From the NCBI RefSeq assembly GCF_030167925.1, contig NZ_JASKUT010000001.1, forward strand, positions 4,424,501-4,488,500: DNA of 64,000 bases, written 5' to 3'. Position 1 is the first letter of the stretch; each line of letters opens with the position of its first letter. Under the pieces are notes generated by a model that saw only the letters and a list, made by a program, of their open reading frames with translations, did not search any database and had not been told where the DNA came from. Origin of the DNA: Paenibacillus silviterrae. Its GTDB lineage: Bacteria > Bacillota > Bacilli > Paenibacillales > NBRC-103111. Made by a program: the position numbers and the translations under genes. Shown here piece by piece: positions 17,951 through 27,052 of the stretch.

Positions 17951-18344
17951 TGTGTATAATGTGGGTAAGTCTGAAAAAGCCCGCTGCAAAGCGGAATTGG
18001 AGGATAAACTTATCCCGATGGGATGGGAATAGTTTTTCACAGCTCAATTGTGGATAATGTGGATAAGGCTGTGGATTCAAAGAAAAAGCCTGTTTTTTCT
18101 AGGGAAAATGACATCTTTTTCTGGGGATAATCTTGTGGATATTGTCTGTGATTGCCACTATTGGATCATGTGTGGGTACGAGTCCAAGAAACGTCCGAGG
18201 GATGCTGTCATTTGCGGTCAAGGCAGGAGAAAGCTTGTCATATCAACCGGTTGAATAGCTGCTTCCCCTTGCCGTTCGACGCTTATCAACAAGAGGAAGG
18301 GAACCGCTGGAGGAATGTAGAGAAAGTTGTACACCTGTGGATAG
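17925..18344. promoter_or_regulatory. DnaA-box cluster in the leuA/ABC-F spacer
   Basis: This 570-base spacer has no credible gene but at least nine DnaA-box-like nonamers. Exact TTATCCACA/TGTGGATAA copies are at 17937, 18049 and 18058, the last two in direct tandem. Near copies are TGTGGATAC 17925, TGTGGATTC 18070, TGGGGATAA 18122, TGTGGATAT 18134, TTATCAACA 18283 and TGTGGATAG 18336. Such clusters away from oriC are known in B. subtilis, where they bind DnaA and restrain initiation. No dnaA or dnaN gene is present, so this is not the origin itself. Confidence 0.65.
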
Positions 18345-18413
18345 TGCCGAGCAGCCCGTTGTCGCGGGGTGTCGATAAAACGGGATTGAGGCGAACCGTG
18401 GTTGTTTCTGTTG

Positions 18414-18471
18414 AAAAAATAGCGGAGGATCGCGATTCACGCTGCGAAGTGCAGCGGATCGTGATCCTCCG
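18414..18471 (-). terminator. Terminator of the ABC-F gene
   Basis: On the minus strand CGGAGGATCACGAT pairs with ATCGCGATCCTCCG around a GC-rich inner region. It is followed by a run of T (18419-18414), immediately beyond the ABC-F stop codon. Confidence 0.8.
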
Positions 18472-18477
18472 TTTCAT

Positions 18478-20424
18478 CTATTCTGCGAGCTGTTCCCACT
18501 GCTCGTAGCAATCCGCGAGCTCCACTTTTTTCTTCTCGATCAACTCATTCTTCTCTTGTACAAGGACATAGTTGTTATACACATCCGGCTTCGTCAGCTC
18601 CGACTCCAGCTCGCCGATGTCGGACTCCAGCTGCGCAATCTGCTGCTCCAGCTGCTCCAAACGCCTTTGACGATTTCGCTCCTCGCGTTTGGCTTGCTTG
18701 CCCGCCTCGTAATCGTTGCCCGCAGCCGGTGCCGAGGTCATTGCTACCCCGGCAGCAGCACTGCGTCTGGCCGCTTCCTGCTCCTGGCGAAGCAGCTCCA
18801 TTTCGGCGAGTTCCTGTTTTTTCTCCACATAGTCGTCATAGTTGCCGAAATACGCAGATACCCCTTGCGGCGACAGCTCCAGCATTCGCTCGGCCATTTT
18901 GTTCAAGAAGTAACGGTCATGAGAGATGAAGAGCAGGGTGCCTTCATAATCGATCAAAGCCGATTCCAGCACTTCTTTACTATAGAGATCGAGGTGGTTG
19001 GTCGGCTCGTCCAGGATCAGCACGTTCGCTTTTTCCAGCATGAGCTTGGCCAGAGACACCCGCGCTTTCTCACCGCCGCTGAGAGAGCTGATCTTCTTAA
19101 ATACATCCTCGCCGCTGAACAGGAAGTTTCCCAGTACCGATCGGATCCGCGCTTCTTCCACATGAGGAAAAGCACTCCACACTTCATCTAAAATCGTATT
19201 CTGGGGATTGAGTCCCGTCTGCTCCTGGTCGTAGTAGCCGATCTTCACGTTAGCTCCCCAATGAATCGAACCGGCTTGCGGCTTCAGCCGTCCAATAAGC
19301 GCCTTAAGGAGCGTCGATTTGCCTATCCCGTTCGGACCGATCAGTGCCGCGGTTTCGCCTCGTTTCAGCTCAAAGGAAATGTTTCGGGAAAGCGGTTTAT
19401 GCTCCTCATAGCCGACAGCGACATGCTCCAGCTGCAGCACATCCCGCCCGGTCATCTGCTCGACCTCGAAGGCAAAGCTGGCGCGCTTCAAATCTCCCAG
19501 CGGCTTATCGATCCGGTCCATCTTTTCAAGCATCTTCCGGCGGCTTTGCGCCCGCTTTGTGGTGGAGGCACGTACAATATTGCGCTGGATGAAGTCCTCC
19601 AGCTTCGCGATCTCCTCCTGCTGCTTTTCATAATGCTTCAGCTCAACCTCGTAGTTGGCCTCTTTAATCTCAACATAGCGGGAATAGTTCCCTGTATATC
19701 GGCGAGAGGTGGTACGCTCGATTTCATAAATTGCACCGACCAGAGCGTCCAGGAAGTAGCGGTCATGTGATACGACAAGAATGGCGCCGCTGTAGGATCG
19801 CAGATACCCTTCCAGCCAGGTGAGCGTAGCGATATCCAGATGGTTCGTCGGCTCGTCAAGCATAAGCAGGTCGGGTGCCTGCAGCAGCATTTTGGCCAGT
19901 GCCAGCCGTGTCTTCTGCCCGCCGCTCAGCGTGTTGACCGGAGTACCCGGATCGAAGTCGCCGAAGCCCATTCCGTGCAGTACGCCGCGGATTTTGGCTT
20001 CCATCTCGTAGCCGCCTTGCTCCCGGAACCATTCCGAGCGCGCCGCATAACGCCCCATCGTCTCCTCGTACTTCTTCTCATCAGCCAGCACAGCCGGGTC
20101 CGCCATCTGCTCCTCCAGCTTGCGAAGCTCCGCCTCCGTATCCAGCAGGTGAGCGAATACGCTGCGCATTTCCGCTTCGATCGAGCGATCCGAGTGCAAG
20201 CCGCTGTTCTGCTTTAGATAGCCGATCTTCGTTTCCTTCGCTTTAAAAATATCGCCGCTATCATATGACATTTCTCCTGCTATGATCTGCAGCAGCGTAG
20301 ATTTCCCCGCCCCGTTGACGCCGACAAGACCGATCCGTTCCCTCGGCTCGATTTGGAGCGATATATTAGAAAGCACGGTATTGACTCCGTAGCTCTTCGT
20401 AATTCCAGACACCTGCAAAAGCAT
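18478..20424 (-). CDS. ABC-F family ATPase (YdiF-like, ribosome-associated)
   Basis: This 648-residue soluble protein has two ABC ATPase cassettes and no membrane spans. The first has Walker A GVNGAGKST near 36, signature LSGGQKTRLALAK and LLMLDEPTNHLD. The second has GPNGIGKST near 356, signature LSGGEKARVSLAK and VLILDEPTNHLD. Between them lies the basic P-site tRNA interaction (ABC_tran_Xtn) linker, and at the end a long Gln/Glu-rich coiled coil (about 570-640). ABC-F proteins act on translating ribosomes; YdiF-type members are housekeeping translation factors, while others confer antibiotic protection. The start ATG has GGGGGA upstream. It is transcribed alone, convergent with leuA. Confidence 0.92.
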   Translation of the reverse strand: MLLQVSGITKSYGVNTVLSNISLQIEPRERIGLVGVNGAGKSTLLQIIAGEMSYDSGDIFKAKETKIGYLKQNSGLHSDRSIEAEMRSVFAHLLDTEAELRKLEEQMADPAVLADEKKYEETMGRYAARSEWFREQGGYEMEAKIRGVLHGMGFGDFDPGTPVNTLSGGQKTRLALAKMLLQAPDLLMLDEPTNHLDIATLTWLEGYLRSYSGAILVVSHDRYFLDALVGAIYEIERTTSRRYTGNYSRYVEIKEANYEVELKHYEKQQEEIAKLEDFIQRNIVRASTTKRAQSRRKMLEKMDRIDKPLGDLKRASFAFEVEQMTGRDVLQLEHVAVGYEEHKPLSRNISFELKRGETAALIGPNGIGKSTLLKALIGRLKPQAGSIHWGANVKIGYYDQEQTGLNPQNTILDEVWSAFPHVEEARIRSVLGNFLFSGEDVFKKISSLSGGEKARVSLAKLMLEKANVLILDEPTNHLDLYSKEVLESALIDYEGTLLFISHDRYFLNKMAERMLELSPQGVSAYFGNYDDYVEKKQELAEMELLRQEQEAARRSAAAGVAMTSAPAAGNDYEAGKQAKREERNRQRRLEQLEQQIAQLESDIGELESELTKPDVYNNYVLVQEKNELIEKKKVELADCYEQWEQLAE

Positions 20425-20578
20425 GTACCTAATCCCCCAATTCTGACAAATCTATTAAGAGTGTACCATAAATCACGGCTTTTTTCTTGGAGGGGCCCAA
20501 GGTGCATTTTCCGAACGAAGCAATGTATGTTACACTAATAAGAAACCATAGACCGACTTAGACAAAGGAAGACCTTAC

Positions 20579-21223
20579 ATGAATATCAAAGAACGCAAAA
20601 TCGAGCTGAGAAAGGAAGCGGAAGCACGGCGGGCGGCTTTGACGGCTGAGGAGCACCGCAGCAAATCCGCTCTGATCAGCAGGAAGGTGATGGAGCGGCT
20701 GGGGGAGCTGCTTCGGCCGGAGGCGGAGCGGGAGCTGGGGCACCGTCCGACGCTGTTTACGTATATGCCGGTCAAAACCGAGGTGGATGTCACGCCGGTG
20801 ATGGAAACGTGCTGGAAGCGCGGGATTCGTGTCGTGGTTCCCAGGGTATTTCCGGCTAACAAGCAAATGAAGCTGTACGAGATACGTTCCTATGAGGATC
20901 TGGAGCAGGGCAGCTGGGGCATCCGGGAGCCGCGAATGTCGCTGCCGCAGGTGACGGAGCTAAGGCAGGTTGACGTCACGCTGGTGCCGGGCTTGTCCTT
21001 TGATTTGCGGATGGGACGGCTTGGCTACGGCGGAGGCTTCTACGACCGCTTCATGCAGCAGTATGTTCGATCAAGGCTGCCGAAGCCTTATATTATTGCA
21101 GCGGCCTTCGAGCAGCAAATCATTCGCGAGGTGCCGATGGGACTGTTTGATTTTCGCATCGACGAGCTGATTACGGAATCTAGGGTGATAACCCCGAACC
21201 GGCAGCTGCCTTCGAAATTTTAG
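20579..21223 (+). CDS. 5-formyltetrahydrofolate cyclo-ligase
   Basis: This 214-residue enzyme uses ATP to convert 5-formyl-THF to 5,10-methenyl-THF and so returns a storage folate to one-carbon metabolism. Family motifs are the N-terminal RKEAEARRAAL helix, VKTEVDVTPV near 78, PR-anchored substrate strand WGIREPR near 115, VPGLSFD near 135 and the nucleotide loop RLGYGGGFYDRF near 148. AAGGAAG precedes the ATG. It starts 155 bases from the divergent ABC-F gene and is followed after 18 bases by moaC, with which it may be co-transcribed. Confidence 0.93.
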   Translation: MNIKERKIELRKEAEARRAALTAEEHRSKSALISRKVMERLGELLRPEAERELGHRPTLFTYMPVKTEVDVTPVMETCWKRGIRVVVPRVFPANKQMKLYEIRSYEDLEQGSWGIREPRMSLPQVTELRQVDVTLVPGLSFDLRMGRLGYGGGFYDRFMQQYVRSRLPKPYIIAAAFEQQIIREVPMGLFDFRIDELITESRVITPNRQLPSKF

Positions 21224-21241
21224 ACTGAGGAGTGCGCTAGG

Positions 21242-21718
21242 ATGTCGGATTTAACGCATTTTAACGAGCAAGGCCGCGCACGGATGGTGGATATCTCGGA
21301 GAAGCAGGAAACAAGCCGTACGGCTACAGCGAAGACTACGGTAACGATGAGGCCGGATACGTTGGCCTTGATTAAGGAGGGCCGCATCGGCAAAGGGGAT
21401 GTGCTGGCGGTCTCTCAGGTTGCAGCCATTATGGCTGCTAAGAAAACCTCCGACTGGATTCCAATGTGCCATCCGCTCTCTTTGACCGGAGTGGATGTCA
21501 GTTTTGCCGATAACGGGACGAATGAGCTATATATTGAAGCAACGGTAAAAACAAAGGGATTAACCGGTGTGGAGATGGAGGCACTCACAGCCGTTTCGGC
21601 TGCTGCTCTCACTGTATATGACATGTGCAAAGCGGCGGAAAAGGGGATGCAGATCGGACCGACGCTGCTGGTGACGAAAACCGGCGGGAAGAGCGGGGAT
21701 TACCATTTAGGAGACTAG
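21242..21718 (+). CDS. moaC: Cyclic pyranopterin monophosphate synthase
   Basis: This 158-residue MoaC protein works with MoaA in the first step of molybdenum cofactor synthesis, rearranging the GTP-derived intermediate to cPMP. It shows RMVDISEK near 14, the conserved IPMCHPL near 75, [18 protein letters not shown] near 110 and the CKAAEK segment. Its length matches the family. The partner moaA is not in this window. It is followed by the mogA/moaB-like and moeA-like genes, giving a partial Moco block. Confidence 0.96.
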   Translation: MSDLTHFNEQGRARMVDISEKQETSRTATAKTTVTMRPDTLALIKEGRIGKGDVLAVSQVAAIMAAKKTSDWIPMCHPLSLTGVDVSFADNGTNELYIEATVKTKGLTGVEMEALTAVSAAALTVYDMCKAAEKGMQIGPTLLVTKTGGKSGDYHLGD

Positions 21719-21752
21719 ATAAAGGAAGTACATTCTGGAGAGGAGCAGGCTT

Positions 21753-22253
21753 ATGCGCTGGAAAGTGGCTATCTTAACCGCAAGCGACCGGGGATTCCGT
21801 GGAGAAAGAGAAGACACTAGTGCACAGGTGATCCGGGAGCTGATTGAAGAAGAGATTCATGGGGAAATCATCGAGTACCGCGTTGTGCCCGACGAGAAGG
21901 ATGAGATCATGGCCGCGTTGATCGAGATGACCGATTATTTCAGGGCGGATCTGATTCTGACGACCGGCGGCACGGGTCTTGCGATTCGCGATGTGACGCC
22001 GGAGGCTACGCTGGCGGTTATCGACCGACAGGCGCCGGGCTTCGCTGAGGCCATGCGTATGATCTCGATGCAAAAGACGCCTCGAGCCATGCTGTCCCGG
22101 GCCGTTTCCGGGATTCGCGGCCGTACGCTGATTATCAATCTCCCCGGAAGTCCGAAGGGAGTTTCGGAGAATCTGCTGGCCATCATGGATCAGCTTCCGC
22201 ATGCGCTGGGCATCCTGACCGGACGGGAAGGGGACCACGGCAATGAAGCCTGA
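21753..22253 (+). CDS. Molybdenum cofactor adenylyltransferase-like protein (MogA/MoaB)
   Basis: This 166-residue MoCF_biosynth-fold protein binds molybdopterin and probably adenylates it before metal insertion. The sequence shows ILTASDRG near 7, LTTGGTGL near 71 with the conserved Asp in IAIRDVTPEAT (here LAIRDVTPEAT), and INLPGSPKGV near 128. It is preceded by GGAGAGGAG. Its last 11 bases overlap the next gene, indicating coupled translation. Whether it is MogA or MoaB cannot be settled from the sequence alone, since the two are close. Confidence 0.9.
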   Translation: MRWKVAILTASDRGFRGEREDTSAQVIRELIEEEIHGEIIEYRVVPDEKDEIMAALIEMTDYFRADLILTTGGTGLAIRDVTPEATLAVIDRQAPGFAEAMRMISMQKTPRAMLSRAVSGIRGRTLIINLPGSPKGVSENLLAIMDQLPHALGILTGREGDHGNEA

Positions 22254-23253
22254 CGCCATGCTGCAGGAGGTCAAGGTGGAGGACGCGATCGGCATGGTCC
22301 TTGCTCATGATCTGACGCAGATCCTTCCCGGTACCTTCAAGGGGCGCCTGTTTCGTAAAGGGCATGTGATCACGGAAGAGGATATACCGGCATTGCTAAG
22401 CATTGGCAAGGAGCATATCTACACATTGAAGCTGGCGGAAGGGTATCTGCACGAGGATGAGGCGGCCTTGCGTTTGGCGGCGGCCGCGCAGGGCAAGCAT
22501 GTCGAATTGACTCAGCCCCATGAGGGCAAAATCACGCTGAGATCGACGATCCACGGCTTGGCGAAAATCAACAAGCAGCTTATTGATCAAGTCAATTCGC
22601 TGGATCAGATCATTATGTCGACGATTAGGACCAATACGGTGGTTCAACCGGGGCAAGCACTCATGGGGACTCGGGTCATTCCCCTTGTGATGGAGGAGGC
22701 CTGGATCGCGGAAGCGGAACGGATTGCCGCTGCGGGCGAAGGGGAGCCTCTTGTGGAGGTCAAGTCGTTCCGGAAGCTGCGAGTCGGAATCATCACCACC
22801 GGCAGCGAAGTGTTTAAGGGACGGATCACGGATAAATTCGGTCCCGTCGTGAAGCAAAAGGTTGCGGCGCTCGGCTCCGAGGTGGTGGACCAGCGGCTTG
22901 CGCCGGACGAGAGCGATGTTATCGTGCAGGAGATCCATCGCTTTCTTCATGAGGATCGCGTGGATCTGATTCTCGTGACGGGCGGGATGTCGGTGGATCC
23001 CGATGATCGGACGCCTGGAGCGATTAAGCAGGCCGGCGCCCGAATTGTAAGCTACGGCACGCCGATGCTTCCCGGGTCGATGCTGCTGATGGGATACCTC
23101 GAAGGGGAGGTCCCGATCATGGGGCTGCCCGGCTGTGTTATGCATGATCCTTATACGTCGTTTGATGTTTTATTGCCGAGAATATGTGCAGGGGAAACCA
23201 TTGTTCGATCGGATATAACGGAAATGGGCTATGGCGGACTGCTCGGATGCTAA
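22243..23253 (+). CDS. MoeA-like molybdopterin-binding protein
   Basis: This 336-residue protein has a MoCF_biosynth domain in its second half (VGIITTGSEVF near 180, LVTGGMSVDPDDRTPGAI near 245, PIMGLPGCVMHD near 293) and a shorter, atypical first half. The first half carries AIGMVLAHDLTQI, as MoeA does near its N terminus. Canonical MoeA is about 400-430 residues with a C-terminal beta-barrel domain that is not evident here. It therefore matches the MoeA-like group of uncertain function rather than true molybdopterin molybdenumtransferase. It is coupled to the upstream gene by overlap. Confidence 0.82.
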   Translation: MKPDAMLQEVKVEDAIGMVLAHDLTQILPGTFKGRLFRKGHVITEEDIPALLSIGKEHIYTLKLAEGYLHEDEAALRLAAAAQGKHVELTQPHEGKITLRSTIHGLAKINKQLIDQVNSLDQIIMSTIRTNTVVQPGQALMGTRVIPLVMEEAWIAEAERIAAAGEGEPLVEVKSFRKLRVGIITTGSEVFKGRITDKFGPVVKQKVAALGSEVVDQRLAPDESDVIVQEIHRFLHEDRVDLILVTGGMSVDPDDRTPGAIKQAGARIVSYGTPMLPGSMLLMGYLEGEVPIMGLPGCVMHDPYTSFDVLLPRICAGETIVRSDITEMGYGGLLGC

Positions 23254-23287
23254 CGCCTCTGCTTCACGGGAAGGAGGAAGGAAAGTC

Positions 23288-23590
23288 ATGTTCGGAAATT
23301 TAGGGTTTGGAGAAATTTTGCTGATTGCCTTGATCGCGCTGCTGCTATTCGGCCCGGCGAAGCTGCCGGAGCTCGGGCGTGCTCTGGGTCGTACGCTAAG
23401 GGAGTTTAAACAGGGAGCCCGGGATTTGATGTCCACGGATGAGACGGAGCAGCCGTCCCAGCCGCAGCCGCGCAAGGATGTGACGCCGCCGGCAGCGGAG
23501 GCCCCGGCTCAACCGTCTGCAGAGCTGCCGCAAGCTGCTGCGGGACAGCCGGAGAAGCCTGCGCCCGATAACCGCCGTTTGCCGGATTGA
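23288..23590 (+). CDS. tatA: Sec-independent protein translocase TatA
   Basis: This 100-residue TatA/E subunit oligomerises to form the conducting element for folded proteins. It has one N-terminal membrane helix (EILLIALIALLLFGP), the FGPAKLPELGR hinge and an amphipathic helix, then a Pro/Ala/Gln-rich tail that is likely disordered. The ATG at 23288 has AAGGAGGAAGG upstream; the frame reaches further upstream only through the moeA-like end. It is adjacent to tatC and just after Moco genes. That is sensible because many Moco enzymes are Tat substrates. Confidence 0.95.
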   Translation: MFGNLGFGEILLIALIALLLFGPAKLPELGRALGRTLREFKQGARDLMSTDETEQPSQPQPRKDVTPPAAEAPAQPSAELPQAAAGQPEKPAPDNRRLPD

Positions 23591-23638
23591 CGCTTTTGGG
23601 AGGCACCATTTTAACATAACGGGTTGGTGAAACTTCGC

Positions 23639-24424
23639 ATGGAACATCAGGAAGACGGCATGTCTCTTGTAGAGCACCTGGGCGAGCTGCGCAAGCGCAT
23701 CATCTGGGTGCTTCTTGTTCTGGTCGTCGGCATGGTTGTAGGGCTTGTGTATGCCCAGCCGCTGATCACTTATCTTCAGAGCATCCCGCCGGCCGATCAA
23801 ATCGGCTTGAATGTCTTTAATCCGTGGGATGCGATTAAAATCTACATGAACGTTGCACTGGTTACGGGGCTCATTATTACGCTGCCCTTTACTTTGTATC
23901 AGGTATGGGCTTTCCTGAAGCCCGGATTGAAGCCGGCGGAGCAAAAGGCGACGCTGCTGTATATTCCGTTCGCGTTCGTTTTGATTCTGATCGGATTGGC
24001 GTTCGGGTATTTCGTCGTTTTCCGAATGGCGTTTTTGTTTACTTCAACAATTACGCAAAAGCTTCACCTGCAGGAAACGTACGGGATTTCGGAGTATTTT
24101 TCTTTCATGTTCAATATTTTGATTCCTCTGTCGCTCTTGTTTGAGCTGCCTCTAGTGGTGATGTTTCTGACGAAGCTTCGGATTCTGAATCCGGTGCTGC
24201 TGAAGAAGCTTCGTCGTTATGCGTATCTCTTGCTCGTTGTGGTAGCGACGATGATTACGCCTCCAGATGCCACCTCGGCTATTCTCGTTTCGCTGCCGAT
24301 GATTTTGCTGTATGAGTTCAGTGTGATCATGTCGGGGATCATTTACCGCAAGCAGCTGAAGCAGGATATAGAGTGGGAGCGGGAACAGTTGGATCCGGCT
24401 AACCGGAATAGGGAAGAGTCCTAG
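23639..24424 (+). CDS. tatC: Sec-independent protein translocase TatC
   Basis: This is a six-span TatC, the twin-arginine signal-peptide receptor. The N-terminal SLVEHLGELRKRI motif, a PxAD-like first periplasmic loop and the conserved FKPGLKPAEQK region are visible (the last reads FLKPGLKPAEQK). The start is uncertain: ATG at 23639 (261 residues) gives the usual family N terminus. TTG/GTG at 23624/23627 or ATG at 23660 (behind AGGAAG) are alternatives. It is followed by a clear terminator that overlaps its stop codon. Confidence 0.94.
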   Translation: MEHQEDGMSLVEHLGELRKRIIWVLLVLVVGMVVGLVYAQPLITYLQSIPPADQIGLNVFNPWDAIKIYMNVALVTGLIITLPFTLYQVWAFLKPGLKPAEQKATLLYIPFAFVLILIGLAFGYFVVFRMAFLFTSTITQKLHLQETYGISEYFSFMFNILIPLSLLFELPLVVMFLTKLRILNPVLLKKLRRYAYLLLVVVATMITPPDATSAILVSLPMILLYEFSVIMSGIIYRKQLKQDIEWEREQLDPANRNREES

Positions 24425-24447
24425 AATGATGATTCTAGGGCTTTTTT
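24420..24447 (+). terminator. Terminator after tatC
   Basis: CCTAGAAT pairs with ATTCTAGG around GATG, followed by GCTTTTTT. The left arm includes the tatC stop. Confidence 0.85.
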
Positions 24448-24580
24448 GTTATAACATTAGAATTTATAAGTTTTGATGAATGTACATCTCCGAGAGGGCT
24501 TCGATAGAAGCTTTTCTTATGTATTGGGGTGGACGTGGGGCCTTCGGTGCTTATCCCGTTGGCTCAGTAAGGGAGAGTTA

Positions 24581-24717
24581 AATAGCGGCATGGCGTGCCG
24601 TTACTGCTGGATTTTACAGGACTTGAGGAGAAGATAACGGCACGCAGGTGCGCTAATGAGGCGGATGGAGGCTTGCATGAGCTTTCGTGGTATGAATAAC
24701 GGCATGAAAGTACGTTA
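24581..24717. repeat. Three imperfect palindromic repeats upstream of groES
   Basis: Three similar hairpin-forming units follow a TARCGGCAYG...GTRCGYTA-like scheme: TAGCGGCATGGCGTGCCGTTA (about 24583), TAACGGCACGCAGGTGCGCTAA (about 24634) and TAACGGCATGAAAGTACGTTA (about 24697). They fill most of the gene-free stretch between the tatC terminator and the groES promoter. They look like a dispersed intergenic repeat family rather than operators. Confidence 0.55.
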
Positions 24718-24796
24718 TGTAAGAGCAGCTACCGAGTGAATAAATTACCAATCCATGGGGACAATGTAGGAGGTGTGAAAAAGTAGAGAAAACCAC

Positions 24797-24825
24797 TTGC
24801 AAAATATCTCCAAAATCATTATTAT
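24797..24825 (+). promoter_or_regulatory. Probable sigma-A promoter of groESL
   Basis: TTGCAA at 24797-24802 and TATTAT at 24820-24825 are spaced by 17 bases. The CIRCE operator starts 12 bases further on, where HrcA would block initiation. Confidence 0.6.
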
Positions 24826-24836
24826 AAAAAGTGTTG

Positions 24837-24863
24837 TTAGCACTAAACAGTTAAGAGTGCTAA
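24837..24863 (+). promoter_or_regulatory. CIRCE operator (HrcA binding site)
   Basis: TTAGCACTA-N9-GAGTGCTAA matches the CIRCE inverted repeat TTAGCACTC-N9-GAGTGCTAA with a single change in the left arm. It sits between the promoter and groES, so groESL should be under HrcA heat-shock control. Confidence 0.95.
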
Positions 24864-24910
24864 TAAAATTGCAAACACTGAACCACCAATTTAAAGGAGG
24901 CTATTTTCTC

Positions 24911-25192
24911 ATGATCAAACCGTTGGGTGATCGCGTAGTAATCGAAGCTATCGCTAAGGAGGAAACGACAGCAAGCGGTATCGTCCTGCCAGACACGGCG
25001 AAAGAAAAGCCGCAAGAAGGCAAAATCGTAGCTGTGGGCAGCGGTACACTCAAAGACGGACAGCGCATTCCGCTTGAAGTGAAGGAAGGCGACCGCGTCA
25101 TTTACTCCAAGTACGCCGGTACCGAAGTAAAGTTCGACGGCCGCGAGCTGCTGATTATGCGTGAGAGCGACATCCTCGCGATCTTGGCATAA
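24911..25192 (+). CDS. groES: Co-chaperonin GroES
   Basis: This 93-residue GroES forms the heptameric lid of the GroEL folding chamber. It opens with [11 protein letters not shown], has the mobile loop [20 protein letters not shown] (about 18-37) and ends DILAILA, all standard. AAAGGAGG at 24893-24900 fixes the ATG at 24911; the upstream in-frame codons run back through the operator and are not coding. It lies 101 bases ahead of groEL in the same CIRCE-controlled operon. Confidence 0.98.
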   Translation: MIKPLGDRVVIEAIAKEETTASGIVLPDTAKEKPQEGKIVAVGSGTLKDGQRIPLEVKEGDRVIYSKYAGTEVKFDGRELLIMRESDILAILA

Positions 25193-25275
25193 CTGACAGG
25201 GGAAAAGATTCCGTAAATCCAGTTTTCCACATACTTAACGAATTATGCGAACGACCAAATACACAATCCAATTAA

Positions 25276-26928
<1,653 letters not shown>

Positions 26929-26946
26929 TATCCGACCCTGCTCAAG

Positions 26947-26981
26947 GGCAGCATTCCCGGTAACGGGGGTGCTGCCTTTTT
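26947..26981 (+). terminator. Terminator after groEL
   Basis: GGCAGCATTCCCG pairs with CGGGGGTGCTGCC (with G-U pairs) around GTAA, followed by TTTTT. Confidence 0.85.
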
Positions 26982-27052
26982 GTATGCTGTCACGGCTCTG
27001 CATGCTATAATATAGGTTATGCGAACAAAATGCCGAACGGAGGTGACAGATC

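Noticed and set aside
17925..18344. The DnaA-box cluster as the chromosomal origin
   Set aside because: There is no dnaA, dnaN, rpmH or similar origin gene nearby and no obvious AT-rich unwinding element, so a secondary cluster is more likely.
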